From contig NZ_CP152474.1 of NCBI RefSeq assembly GCF_039727615.1, positions 2,294,001 through 2,358,000 of the forward strand: a DNA stretch of 64,000 bases. The letters are read 5' to 3'. Under the pieces are notes generated by a model. The model made no database searches and had not been told where the DNA came from. It was given only the letters and a program-made list of their open reading frames with translations. Positions 8,901 through 18,128 of the stretch are shown here, piece by piece (the stretch's first letter is position 1; each line of letters begins with the position of its first letter). A program made the position numbers and the translations under genes. The stretch comes from Leclercia sp. S52 (lineage in GTDB: Bacteria > Pseudomonadota > Gammaproteobacteria > Enterobacterales > Enterobacteriaceae).

Positions 8901-11468
8901 ATGCGCTATAAGACTCGCCGCACCCTGTTGTCAAAATGCATCCTGTTATCGCTTACGGCTTTTTCCGGCTACGCCTTAGCTGGAGACTGCTCAACAACCA
9001 GTGCGCCAACCAGCACCTGCGGTTTCCAGAGTACCAATTATCATGGTCCTAATGGCACCGAGACCTGGGCAGTCAACAATAACGGCACCGCATATATCAA
9101 TGATGCTAATACCAACAGCACCGGTAACGGCAATGACGCCGTCTACCTGTGGGATAACAAGCAGGAAGACACCCAGTCACTGACCGTAGACGGCACCGAC
9201 ATGAGCGGGACGTTTATTCAGGCTAATTACGGTGGTACCAAAAATATTACCCTGCAGAACGGTGCGACCACCGACATGATTGAGGGCGGGAATAACGCCC
9301 CGGGCGACAACGGCAGCTTTAATATTGATGTCAATAATTCCACGCTGACCGGCGAAAATGACAATGTTATCTACGGTGCGGCATCGCATGCGAAAACCTA
9401 TATGGGCGGGGCGGCTATTTTTGTTGACTCCGGCGCCAATGAAGGCAACAACACCGTCAATATTGAAAATGGCAGTACCCTTGGCGGCGCTATTTATACC
9501 GTAACCGGCGGGGATAACACCATTAATGTTGCCGGGAACAGCACGGTTAACGGCGCTATTTATGCCTTCACTAACAGCAATAACGCCATTAGCGTTGATA
9601 ACAGTACCGTGACGGCAAATGAAACTAACGCGACGCTGCAGGGGTATTTTGAAGGCGCTTATGCAGGCAACGCGGACGCAGCCAGCATTACCTCGGCGCT
9701 TCAGGGGCAAACTGTGGCGATGGGTATCTATGGTCAGCAGGCGTCCACCGTTGCGCTGACCAATGGCGCGACGGTAAATGGCTCCATTGCCGTTGTCGGG
9801 GATGGCTCCTCCACATCCACGGCGCAAATATCCCTCGATAGCAGCACCCTGAACGGCAATATTATTACCGCCGATGAAAGCAGCACCACGGTGCAGCTGA
9901 ATAACTCGACGGTGAACGGCGATATTACCACCGGGGCAGGGAACGATACGGTCGTGCTGACCAATAACTCCTCTGTGACCGGCAACGTGGATGCAGGCAC
10001 CGGGACAGATGAGCTGTCGATGGATGCAAACAGCACCATCACCGGTAAAATCAGCGGATTTGAGACGGTGAACACGACGTCGGATAACAATATCGATATC
10101 GATAAGTTAAACGACAATACCGGCTGGACTATCCAGAATGGCTCCCGCCTGGTAGCGGATACCACCGGCAGCAATGTCCAGGTTGCGATGACCTCCGACA
10201 GCACCGTTGATTTTGGTAACGTCACCGGGACCAACAACAGCCTGATGGTGACCCAGATTTCAGCGTCTACCCTGAATCAGAAAAACGTCCAGATTGCGAC
10301 ATTTTCTACCGCCGGTAACCCGAACGATGCCGTTGAAGCTCAGTTCAGCAACGGTTCACAGCAGGTTGAAAGCCGCAGCGGCGCCTACAACTACAATGAT
10401 TCCCTGACCATTGCCCAGGCGGCGCAGCTGAGCAAAAGCGCCGGGCTGACTGCCACACCAAACGCGTACAACGTGCTGCTCGACAGCTCTCGCGGTGAAC
10501 TCGCCAGCGATGTTCAGGGTGCGATTGCCGGTCTTGACGCCGCCAAGCAGGCGGGCCGCATGGTAACGGACGATCTGGCGAACCGCCTGGATCAGGTTCA
10601 CCTGCAAAACCTGTATGGCCATACCGCCGATGGTGCGCAGCTGTGGGGCGACTTCCTCTATCACCACGGGGATTACAGCGACGACGTTGATTATCAGGAC
10701 ATCACCCAGGGCGTGCAGGGCGGCGTGGACTGGACTACCCACCTGGCAAACGGCGACAGCCTGACCGGCGGCGTGGCGCTGGCCTGGACCCGCAGCCGCG
10801 ACCAGAGCAATAGCGGCGGTGCTAACAGCTTCAACGATACCGTGTATGGCAACTACTACAGCCTGTATGCAGGCTGGCAGCAGGCGCTGCACGACAACCT
10901 GTGGGGCATGTTCGTTGACGGCAGCTTCAGCTACGGCGATATGCGTTACTCGATGTCTGCGAAGAACAGCAAAGAGGACACCAGCGGCATGACCGAAGCA
11001 TTAAGCGGCTCCGCGGATGGCAATCTGTACACCACTCAGCTGCGTACCGGTGTCAACGTCATGCTGCCGGGCGAAACCGTCCTCCAGCCTTATGCCACCT
11101 TAGGCTGGGATAAAGCGGAAGAGAAAGGGTTCTCTGATAAAGAGCTGACCTTCAGCGATAACCAGGTTTCGCAGTGGAACACCAGCCTGGGGATGCGCGT
11201 CACCACCAAACTGGCGGATCTCAACAAGAACGTCGAGCTCTATCCGTGGGTTGATGCCCGTTACCAGACCGAGTTTAGCGATAACACCGACATTAAAGCG
11301 GCGGATTATCACAACACCAGCGGTCACAATACCTCGATGGGTATCTTCGGCGCGGGTATTAACACCACCATCGGGAACAACTTCTCCGTTAATACCGGTA
11401 TCTACTTCGGTACGGGTGATGTGGATAACGATGCCAGCGTACAGGCCGGTCTCAGCTATCAGTTCTGA
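8901..11468 (+). CDS. Autotransporter with C-terminal outer-membrane barrel
   Basis: The 855-residue protein starts after GGAGAATTACAA. Its signal peptide ends near YALAG. The passenger, to about residue 560, is low in complexity and rich in Asn, Thr, Gly and Ser, with repeated turns such as NGS/NNSTVNG/VNGAIY. This is the pattern of a right-handed beta helix. A linker and a type Va beta-barrel of about 270 residues follow, starting near LYGHTADGAQLWGDF and ending in GLSYQF, with the terminal Phe needed for BAM assembly. No protease or esterase motif is visible in the passenger, so adhesion or aggregation is only a guess. A strong terminator follows. Confidence 0.88.
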   Translation: MRYKTRRTLLSKCILLSLTAFSGYALAGDCSTTSAPTSTCGFQSTNYHGPNGTETWAVNNNGTAYINDANTNSTGNGNDAVYLWDNKQEDTQSLTVDGTDMSGTFIQANYGGTKNITLQNGATTDMIEGGNNAPGDNGSFNIDVNNSTLTGENDNVIYGAASHAKTYMGGAAIFVDSGANEGNNTVNIENGSTLGGAIYTVTGGDNTINVAGNSTVNGAIYAFTNSNNAISVDNSTVTANETNATLQGYFEGAYAGNADAASITSALQGQTVAMGIYGQQASTVALTNGATVNGSIAVVGDGSSTSTAQISLDSSTLNGNIITADESSTTVQLNNSTVNGDITTGAGNDTVVLTNNSSVTGNVDAGTGTDELSMDANSTITGKISGFETVNTTSDNNIDIDKLNDNTGWTIQNGSRLVADTTGSNVQVAMTSDSTVDFGNVTGTNNSLMVTQISASTLNQKNVQIATFSTAGNPNDAVEAQFSNGSQQVESRSGAYNYNDSLTIAQAAQLSKSAGLTATPNAYNVLLDSSRGELASDVQGAIAGLDAAKQAGRMVTDDLANRLDQVHLQNLYGHTADGAQLWGDFLYHHGDYSDDVDYQDITQGVQGGVDWTTHLANGDSLTGGVALAWTRSRDQSNSGGANSFNDTVYGNYYSLYAGWQQALHDNLWGMFVDGSFSYGDMRYSMSAKNSKEDTSGMTEALSGSADGNLYTTQLRTGVNVMLPGETVLQPYATLGWDKAEEKGFSDKELTFSDNQVSQWNTSLGMRVTTKLADLNKNVELYPWVDARYQTEFSDNTDIKAADYHNTSGHNTSMGIFGAGINTTIGNNFSVNTGIYFGTGDVDNDASVQAGLSYQF

Positions 11469-11487
11469 TTCAGTCTGACTCAACCAA

Positions 11488-11522
11488 ACGGCAGGGATCT
11501 CAGGATCCCTGCCGTTTTTTTT
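11488..11522 (+). terminator. Rho-independent terminator of the autotransporter gene
   Basis: A perfect 12-bp stem ACGGCAGGGATC/GATCCCTGCCGT with a TCAG loop is followed by eight T. It lies 20 bases after the stop. Confidence 0.95.
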
Positions 11523-11597
11523 GCCTTTTGCAGCAGGGTCCGGCGTAGACTATCCATACTTAATATGACCTCTATTGCCCACAGGCAGGAGTTGACC

Positions 11598-12029
11598 ATG
11601 ACGATTGATTTCTCACACTTTACGCCCCTGAGCAGTCTCGGCGGCGGGCTGTTAATTGGGCTGGCCGCCATAATGCTGATCCACTTCTGTGGGCGCATCG
11701 CCGGGATCAGCGGCATCGTGGCGGGTATGCTGACGAAAAAGACCCGAACAGAAGGGTGGCGAATGGCCTTTTTAGCCGGTCTGATTGGCTCGCCGCTGCT
11801 GTTCTCCCTGTTTTTCCCCTTACCGGAGATCAACGTCCAGACCTCCTGGCCGATGATTATCGTGGCCGGTTTGCTGGTGGGCATTGGGTCACGTCTGGGA
11901 TCCGGGTGTACCAGCGGGCACGGCGTCTGCGGGCTGTCGCGTTTTTCTAAGCGCTCTCTGGTCGCCACGCTGACCTTTATGGGTGTGGGCGTTGTTACCG
12001 CCACGCTGATCGGTTTCTGGCTGGGTTGA
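11598..12029 (+). CDS. YeeE/YedE-family membrane protein, first half-transporter
   Basis: The 143-residue protein has about four membrane helices. It carries the family's conserved segment GCTSGHGVCGLSRFSKRS, whose cysteines are thought to relay thiosulfate or other sulfur species. Related full-length YeeE/TsuA proteins import thiosulfate. Here the transporter is split over two genes, and the partner begins seven bases downstream. The start at 11598 follows CAGGAG. Confidence 0.85.
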   Translation: MTIDFSHFTPLSSLGGGLLIGLAAIMLIHFCGRIAGISGIVAGMLTKKTRTEGWRMAFLAGLIGSPLLFSLFFPLPEINVQTSWPMIIVAGLLVGIGSRLGSGCTSGHGVCGLSRFSKRSLVATLTFMGVGVVTATLIGFWLG

Positions 12030-12036
12030 GGAGGGG

Positions 12037-12456
12037 ATGATGCTAAACATTACCGCGTTTGTGTGTGGCCTGATTTTTGGCGTGGGCTTGCTGGTCAGCG
12101 GGATGGCAAACCCCGGGAAGGTGCTTAACTTTCTGGATCTGTCTCAGGCCTGGGATCCCTCTCTTGCCTTTGTAATGATAGGGGCGATTGCGGTGGGGAT
12201 CGTCGGCTTCGCACTGGTCAAAGGCAGAAAAAGGGCCATTTGCGGGGTGCCGATCCTGTTGCCGGAGAATAACGCCATAGACCGTGCGCTGCTGGTGGGC
12301 GCCATTCTCTTTGGTCTGGGCTGGGGGCTGGCGGGCATTTGCCCCGGGCCGTCGCTGGTGTTACTGGGGTCGGGCGTCGGAAAGGGGCTGCTGTTTACGC
12401 TGTCGATGCTCGTCGGTATGGTGCTTGTTAACCGGTTCAGGCGCACTTCTTCATAG
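12037..12456 (+). CDS. YeeE/YedE-family membrane protein, second half (DUF6691)
   Basis: The 139-residue, four-helix membrane protein pairs with the preceding gene. It shows the conserved SGMANPGKVLNFLD and GWGLAGICPGPSL segments of the DUF6691 half-transporters, including a conserved Cys in GICPGP. A GAGGGG ribosome site sits just before the ATG. Together the two genes probably form one sulfur-compound transporter. The substrate is not shown by sequence. Confidence 0.85.
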   Translation: MMLNITAFVCGLIFGVGLLVSGMANPGKVLNFLDLSQAWDPSLAFVMIGAIAVGIVGFALVKGRKRAICGVPILLPENNAIDRALLVGAILFGLGWGLAGICPGPSLVLLGSGVGKGLLFTLSMLVGMVLVNRFRRTSS

Positions 12457-12600
12457 CGATTCATCACGCTTTCCTGCTGTTTTCTGGGTAAGTTTTTGCG
12501 GGAGCATGGTTATTTTATATTTTGTCGATCATGCTCTCTGTAAAGCAATAATCAGGCACTTAAGATGCCGCCTGCGTAGTTACCTTCCCTTATCCAGGAT

Positions 12601-14124
12601 ATGTCGATGCGCAATGCCTTTATTCCCGCCCTGACTGCGGTGGCGATGTTTCTGATGGGTGTTTTTATTCTCAATACACAGCTCTGGTACTCTGCGCGGG
12701 TAGACAGTCAGGCAGGCGCGCAATACGCCGTAAAAAATATGGATATCATTCTTGATGAGGCCCGTCTCGCCACCCGTACATCGATGCGCATGGCCGAAAA
12801 AGAGTGTGGTCCGGAAGAGCAGTATCAGCTTGGTACCGAGGCGGCTCTGCAACCGCATCTCAGGACTATCATCATTCTCAGAGAAGGCAAGGTGTGGTGT
12901 TCATCCCTGCCGGGTAACCGCGTGCTGCTGGTCAACGTCGCCGGATTGCCCGATTCGCCGCTGTTTCTCGCGCCGGCAAAAAGCACCGTCAACAATCGTC
13001 CCGTTCTGTTATATCAGACTACCGTGGCGGGTAATCGAATTATGGTGACCATCAGCGATCGGCATATCCGCGATGCGCTGGATATCTCCTATAAGGGTCT
13101 GACCTATTCACTCAAAGTGGGCAATGCCGTTCTGGGCATGACCGGGGATGTCACTACGGTAGCGGACAACTCTACGGGACAGGTTGCGGCCACAGAATAT
13201 CCCTACAGTATTGAATACAATGCGCCTCCGTTGTTCAGCCTGCACCGGCTGATTGACCAGGGCGGGGCAATGTTACTGTTTTTGATGCTTATGTCCTGCC
13301 TTGCGGCCTATATCCTCAATAAATACCTGAATAAACATACCCCGCCGGAAGAGGCGCTCCGCTGGGCAATTACGCTGGGTGAGATCGTTCCGTTTTATCA
13401 GCCTGTCGTCAATGGCAAGGAGGGAACCCTGCGAGGGGTTGAAGTCCTGGCCAGATGGAGGCATCCAAAAGAAGGATTCATTTCTCCGGCGGCATTTATT
13501 CCGGTCGCGGAAAAATCAGGCCTGATCGTGCCCCTCACGCAAAGCCTGATGAAGCAGGTTGCTGCCGATATGAATGCCATTGCCAGTAAGCTTCCGGAGG
13601 GCTTTCATGTCGGCATTAACTTTAGTGCTTCGCATATAGCGTCACCCGCCTTTGTGGAAGATTGCCTGAAATATAAGGACAGCTTCAGCCGCCCCGATTT
13701 AAATCTGGTTATTGAGGTGACGGAGCGTGAGCCGCTGGATATTGATGAAAACCTCGTGCAGACCCTGAACATTCTGCATGAGAACGGCTTTGCCATTGCG
13801 CTGGATGATTTTGGTACTGGCTATTCCGGGCTTTCGTACCTGCACGATCTGCATATCGATTACATCAAAATTGACAAGAGCTTTGTGGGCCGGGTTAATA
13901 CGCATGAAGACTCGACCCGGATCCTCGATTCCGTGCTGGATCTCGCGCGAAAACTCTCTATCAGCATTGTTGCCGAAGGGGTGGAGACGCGGGAGCAGCT
14001 TGATTATCTCAACCGGAATAACATCACCTTTTTGCAGGGGTACTATTTCTTTAAGCCGGTGCCTTTTAAGGAGCTGATTATGATCCTGCTGTCCAAGCCG
14101 AAAGTCCGGGTGAGGGTGGAATAA
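12601..14124 (+). CDS. CSS-motif cyclic-di-GMP phosphodiesterase (EAL)
   Basis: The 507-residue inner-membrane protein has one membrane helix at about residues 7-27 and a second at 221-239. Between them is a periplasmic CSS domain with Cys69 and the C-S-S triplet at 100-102. In the PdeC family these cysteines form a redox-sensitive disulfide that controls activity. The cytoplasmic EAL domain has EVLAR (281-285) as its signature, plus DDFGTGYSG and AEGVET, so the residues for Mg2+ binding and c-di-GMP hydrolysis are present and the enzyme should be active. It would lower c-di-GMP and favour motility over biofilm. Confidence 0.92.
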   Translation: MSMRNAFIPALTAVAMFLMGVFILNTQLWYSARVDSQAGAQYAVKNMDIILDEARLATRTSMRMAEKECGPEEQYQLGTEAALQPHLRTIIILREGKVWCSSLPGNRVLLVNVAGLPDSPLFLAPAKSTVNNRPVLLYQTTVAGNRIMVTISDRHIRDALDISYKGLTYSLKVGNAVLGMTGDVTTVADNSTGQVAATEYPYSIEYNAPPLFSLHRLIDQGGAMLLFLMLMSCLAAYILNKYLNKHTPPEEALRWAITLGEIVPFYQPVVNGKEGTLRGVEVLARWRHPKEGFISPAAFIPVAEKSGLIVPLTQSLMKQVAADMNAIASKLPEGFHVGINFSASHIASPAFVEDCLKYKDSFSRPDLNLVIEVTEREPLDIDENLVQTLNILHENGFAIALDDFGTGYSGLSYLHDLHIDYIKIDKSFVGRVNTHEDSTRILDSVLDLARKLSISIVAEGVETREQLDYLNRNNITFLQGYYFFKPVPFKELIMILLSKPKVRVRVE

Positions 14125-14230
14125 TTTGCTGGTGGATAACATAAACCCTACCAAATTTAGTCTGGAAACCCGGACCCCATTTGCCAGATGCTGTGTGGCG
14201 TTATCCCGTTTAAGTTGAAAAGAGAATGCT

Positions 14231-14866
14231 ATGAAATTATATGTGTATGAGCATTGCCCGTTCTGTATCCGCGCGAGAATGATCTTCGGCCTTAAAAAGG
14301 TGCCTTTCGAGCTGGGCGTGATTATGGAAGGCGATGTCGAAACGCCAACCCGTATGGTGGGCAAAAAGGTCGTGCCGATCCTGGAGAAAGAAAAGGGCGT
14401 TTATATGCCGGAAAGCATGGATATCGTTCACCATGTTGACCAGCTTGACGGCGCGCCGGTTATTTCGGGGGAATGCGATCCGTTCATTGAGGCCTGGTGT
14501 AAAGAGAATACGCGCACCGTATTTAACCTGGCGATCCCGCGGTTTACCCGGGCCGATTTCAAAGAACTCGCCACGCCCGCCGCGCGCGAAGCCTATACCC
14601 AGCGCGAGATTAACGCCTTTGGCGATCTGGATACGTTGATGGCCAACACCCAGACCTATATCGATACGCTGTCGGCGGAGCTCGGTAAAATCGAGGCCTG
14701 GTTGAGTGCACGCAATCCTGTCAGCATCACCGATTTTTATCTCTTCCCGGTTCTCAATTCGCTGACGATTGTGAAAGGCTTCCCGTACACAGAAGCGCTG
14801 CGCGGTTATCTGGATCATATTTCCACGTCCTGCAACGTCCCGCTGTTTACCGACAAAGCATTATAA
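14231..14866 (+). CDS. GrxB-like glutaredoxin (glutaredoxin 2 family)
   Basis: The 211-residue protein has a thioredoxin-fold N-terminus with active site CPFC (Cys9/Cys12) and an all-helical GST-like C-terminus, as in E. coli GrxB. TRMVG-K-VPIL and YMPESMDIVHHVD are close to GrxB, but the C-terminal half has diverged widely and the motif is CPFC rather than CPYC. It is therefore probably a paralogue. The role is glutathione-dependent reduction of disulfides in the cytosol. A short G/C hairpin at 14873-14890 follows but has no T tract. Confidence 0.82.
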   Translation: MKLYVYEHCPFCIRARMIFGLKKVPFELGVIMEGDVETPTRMVGKKVVPILEKEKGVYMPESMDIVHHVDQLDGAPVISGECDPFIEAWCKENTRTVFNLAIPRFTRADFKELATPAAREAYTQREINAFGDLDTLMANTQTYIDTLSAELGKIEAWLSARNPVSITDFYLFPVLNSLTIVKGFPYTEALRGYLDHISTSCNVPLFTDKAL

Positions 14867-14972
14867 CGGCAAGGGGGGGATGCCCCCTTAAAAAATGGTT
14901 GTCCGATTTTCGGTTGTGAGGCGATCGTCGAATACCCTAGATTCATCCTGTACCTTATTACAGGAGACAATC

Positions 14973-15746
14973 ATGACCTTTGCTGAACTTCACCATCAGG
15001 ACACACCCTTACTTATCGCGAATGTCTGGGATGCGACCAGTGCATTAGCGGCGCAACAGGCAGGTTATCAGGCTCTGGGGACATCAAGCGCAGCCATTGC
15101 CGCGATGCTGGGTTACGAAGACGGAGAAGCAATGTCTTTTGACGAATTGCTCTATATTGTCACGCGTATCAGGTCCGTCAGTAATCTGCCCTTAAGCGTT
15201 GATGTCGAAGCCGGGTTTGGCAGTAGCGCGTATGAGATAGCGGAGCACCTTAAGCGTCTGGTGCAGACGGGGGTAGTGGGGATAAATCTTGAGGACAGTA
15301 GCGTCGTTAACGGCGTCAGACGACTTGATGATGCGCTGGCATTTTCCGGGGTTCTAAAAGAGATCCGCACCCGGTTGAACGCCGGGAATCATCACTTATT
15401 TCTTAATATCCGTACCGATACCTACCTGCTTAATCATGAGCAAGCGTTGCAGGAGACGCTATTGCGGGGCCGGCTCTACGAAGCTGCGGGCGCAGACGGG
15501 CTTTTTGTTCCATGCCTGACGTCAGAACAGGAAATTAAGATCATTTCTGAAGAGCTTAACCTGCCGTTAAACGTCATGTGCATGCCCGACCTCCCTGCGT
15601 TCGGGAGACTGAAAACAGCCGGTATAAGCCGTATTTCCATGGGGAACGTTGTGCATTCAGCCATGCAGTTGAAGCTGAAAAATGCGCTGCAGCTCATCCA
15701 GTCGCAACAATCATTTGCCGGGGTCTTTGTTGATGAAAGTGCTTGA
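14973..15746 (+). CDS. Isocitrate lyase/PEP mutase superfamily protein
   Basis: This is a 257-residue TIM-barrel protein of the ICL/PEP-mutase superfamily. N-terminal LIANVWDATSA, the metal-site region SVDVEAGFG and the GINLEDSSV strand are the usual landmarks. The family forms or breaks C-C or P-C bonds next to a carboxylate (PEP mutase, oxaloacetate decarboxylase, 2-methylisocitrate lyase). The exact substrate is not evident. The start at 14973 follows CAGGAGACAATC. Its last 14 bases overlap the start of ada, suggesting one transcript. Confidence 0.85.
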   Translation: MTFAELHHQDTPLLIANVWDATSALAAQQAGYQALGTSSAAIAAMLGYEDGEAMSFDELLYIVTRIRSVSNLPLSVDVEAGFGSSAYEIAEHLKRLVQTGVVGINLEDSSVVNGVRRLDDALAFSGVLKEIRTRLNAGNHHLFLNIRTDTYLLNHEQALQETLLRGRLYEAAGADGLFVPCLTSEQEIKIISEELNLPLNVMCMPDLPAFGRLKTAGISRISMGNVVHSAMQLKLKNALQLIQSQQSFAGVFVDESA

Positions 15747-17042
15747 TATTAAGCAGTGCGATCTCTGGTATCAGGCATTGCTTGAACGTGATTCCGGGTA
15801 TACGGGGGTATTCTACGTTGGTGTCAAAACGACAGGGGTATTCTGTATTGCGGTATGCCGGGCGCGGAAACCGAAACGTGAAAACGTTGAGTTTTATAAA
15901 GATTTTAAATCTGCTCTGGATGCCGGTTATCGCCCCTGTAAAGTGTGCCGACCTACTGAAAATGCCCACAGCGCGCCATTGTTCATCGAACAGGCGCTCG
16001 AGCTTGTTCGCGCGGATTCGAAAACCCGGATAGCGGAAACCGAAACGTGAAAACGTTGAGTTTTATAAAGATTTTAAATCTGCTCTGGATGCCGGTTATC
16101 GCCCCTGTAAAGTGTGCCGACCTACTGAAAATGCCCACAGCGCGCCATTGTTCATCGAACAGGCGCTCGAGCTTGTTCGCGCGGATTCGAAAACCCGGAT
16201 AAGCGATACAGAGCTTCGTAAGCACGACATTAGCCCCGAGCGGGTGCGGCGCTGGTTTCTGCAAAACCACGGTATTACCTTCCAGGCCTTTCAGCGAATG
16301 CAGCGGGTTAATATTGCCCTGCAGGAGTTAAAAGGGGGACGTAACGCGACCGATGCCGCTTTTGACAGTGGTTACGAATCCTTAAGCGGTTTTGGCTATA
16401 CCTGTAAGCGTCTTACGGGCGCCGCGCCAACCGAACAGACCAGGGTGATCGTTATTCACCGTTTCACAACCCCCCCTTGGCCCCATGTTTGTCTGCGCCA
16501 CGGAACGGGGAGTTTGTCTGCTGGAATTTACCGATCGTCGTATGCTGGAGACGGAGTTTCGCGATCTCCAGCGTCTGTTGAAGGCGAGGATCATGTCCGG
16601 GGAAAATAGCCATACCCGTCAGGCGGTGAAAGAGATTAATGAGTACTTTTCCGGTACGCGCCAACGGTTTGATCTCACGCTGGATGCGCCCGGTACTGAT
16701 TTTCAGCACGCCGTCTGGCAGGCGTTACGCGAGATCCCTTACGGTCAGACATCGTATTATCAATCCCTTGCCGGAAAGATTGAAAAACCTGCTGCCGTGC
16801 GTGCAGTGGCTGCGGCAAATGGTGCCAACCGGATAGCCATTGTTATTCCGTGTCACCGGATTATTGGTAAAGAGGGGGCAATGACCGGCTACGGGGGAGG
16901 TATAGCGCGTAAAGAATGGCTTATTGAACATGAACGAAAACAGCGTTCACTTTTTTTGTCCCGTGAGCTGAAAAATACGGTAATGTATTTGTTAAATAAT
17001 CACATTCAGAACGCTATTCATGACGCCTTTGCTATTTCATAA
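15733..17042 (+). pseudogene. ada: Ada-type methyltransferase/regulator, disrupted by duplication and frameshift
   Basis: Ada removes alkyl groups from DNA and, once methylated on its N-terminal zinc-site cysteine, activates the adaptive response. All three parts are recognisable. The zinc domain has FCIAVCRARKP and PCKVC, the AraC-type DNA-binding region has RVRRWFLQNHGITFQAFQRMQR, and the O6-methylguanine methyltransferase has the active site PCHRIIG. Two lesions break it. A 169-bp tandem duplication (15864-16201) shifts frame after residue 100. A run of seven C (16470-16476), where six are expected, separates the regulator from the methyltransferase. The 3' part from 16485 stays open and could give a stand-alone methyltransferase. 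The stop overlaps the DapF-like gene by 23 bases. Confidence 0.85.
15864..16201 (+). repeat. Exact 169-bp tandem duplication inside ada
   Basis: Bases 15864-16032 are repeated without change at 16033-16201. No microhomology is visible at the junction. Because 169 is not a multiple of three, the copy shifts the frame and brings a stop at 16050. Removing one copy restores the sequence KTRISDTELRKHDISPERV of a normal Ada linker. Confidence 0.95.
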
Positions 17043-17880
17043 ATATCACGGACTCGGTAATGATTACCTGGTATGCCACCGTACTGTCGCAGAACAGCTG
17101 AGCATCGAGCAGATTCGTACCTTATGTCATCGCCATTATGGTTTTGGATCTGATGGGCTGCTTATTGACAGTGGCGATCGGCACAATCCCACATTGCGCA
17201 TTATCAATCCGGACGGTTCAGAAGCCGAGAAAAGCGGTAACGGTCTGCGCATCTATGCCCGATATCTTTTCGATATCGACCGCGTCGGACACGAGCCCTT
17301 TTTAGTGCATACCGCGGGTGGGGATGTACATTGCCGGGTTCATGAAGATCCTCATCAAATCACGGTGGAGATGGGGCAGGCGAATTTCAATCCGGCGGCA
17401 TTGCCCGCTTTGATTGATCGGCCCGAAGCCCTGAATTTTCCCCTGAAGCTGGCAAAGGAAACTCTTCGGGTTTCGCTGGTCTCAATGGGTAATCCACACT
17501 GTGTTGTGCTGGTGGATAAGCTCGATCTGGCGCTGGTTCACCGCCTGGGGCCGCAGATTGAAAATCATCCTCTGTTCCCCAGGCGCACCAATGTCCAGCT
17601 GGTGGAAGTTGTGGATCGCAATACGCTGCGTATTGGTATCTGGGAGCGGGGCGCCGGATTTACAATGGCATCCGGCAGCAGCAGCTGTGCCGCAGCCAGC
17701 GTAATGCGCAAACTGGATCGGGTCGATAACCAGGTCAGCGTGAATATGCCGGGTGGGCAGCTGCAGATTACCTTCCATGATGATTTCCAGGTCAGCATGC
17801 GTGGCCCGGTACATAAAATTGGCAGCCTGACGCTGGATGAAGACTGCTTTGCTGGTGGGTATAACGCCAGCAGAGTGTAA
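17020..17880 (+). CDS. DapF-like protein with both catalytic cysteines replaced by serine
   Basis: The 286-residue protein has the two-lobed diaminopimelate epimerase fold. Landmarks are KYHGLGNDYLV, GSDGLL, NPDGSE and ERGAGFTMASG. In true DapF the acid/base pair is two cysteines (QCGNG and ACGTG). Here both are serine: KSGNG gives S72 and ASGSS gives S218. Cys223 aligns with a non-catalytic DapF cysteine. Substrate-contact motifs around both positions are kept, so the protein probably binds a related amino acid. A DapF-type two-thiol racemisation seems unlikely. It starts inside the end of ada and is followed by an MFS exporter after 248 bases. The housekeeping dapF should lie elsewhere. Confidence 0.82.
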   Translation: MTPLLFHKYHGLGNDYLVCHRTVAEQLSIEQIRTLCHRHYGFGSDGLLIDSGDRHNPTLRIINPDGSEAEKSGNGLRIYARYLFDIDRVGHEPFLVHTAGGDVHCRVHEDPHQITVEMGQANFNPAALPALIDRPEALNFPLKLAKETLRVSLVSMGNPHCVVLVDKLDLALVHRLGPQIENHPLFPRRTNVQLVEVVDRNTLRIGIWERGAGFTMASGSSSCAAASVMRKLDRVDNQVSVNMPGGQLQITFHDDFQVSMRGPVHKIGSLTLDEDCFAGGYNASRV

Positions 17881-17891
17881 ATCTTCTCAGG

Positions 17892-17924
17892 CCGGCAGCC
17901 TGCAACGGGTTGCCGGTCGTTTTA
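17892..17924 (+). terminator. Probable terminator after the DapF-like gene
   Basis: A nine-pair stem (CCGGCAGCC/GGTTGCCGG, one G-T pair) with a seven-base loop is followed by TCGTTTTA. The T tract is short, so efficiency is uncertain. Confidence 0.5.
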
Positions 17925-18128
17925 GTATTAACTACCGCATTCTGTGGCCTGAGTCATCCTTTCCCTTATATTTCTCTGCGACCCATAGGCCTCACATCAT
18001 AAGTTGGCAAATTATACATATATTTAACATTTGTATTGCAGCTGCCGGTGAATAATCTTATTAATATTTAGACGCTTATCATTAATAGCGATCCGATATG
18101 TTAATAAAAATAATGATTAGGATAACTT

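Noticed and set aside
14871..14892. G7/C5 hairpin as terminator after the GrxB-like gene
   Set aside because: The stem is followed by A, not T, on the plus strand, so it does not fit a Rho-independent terminator for that gene.
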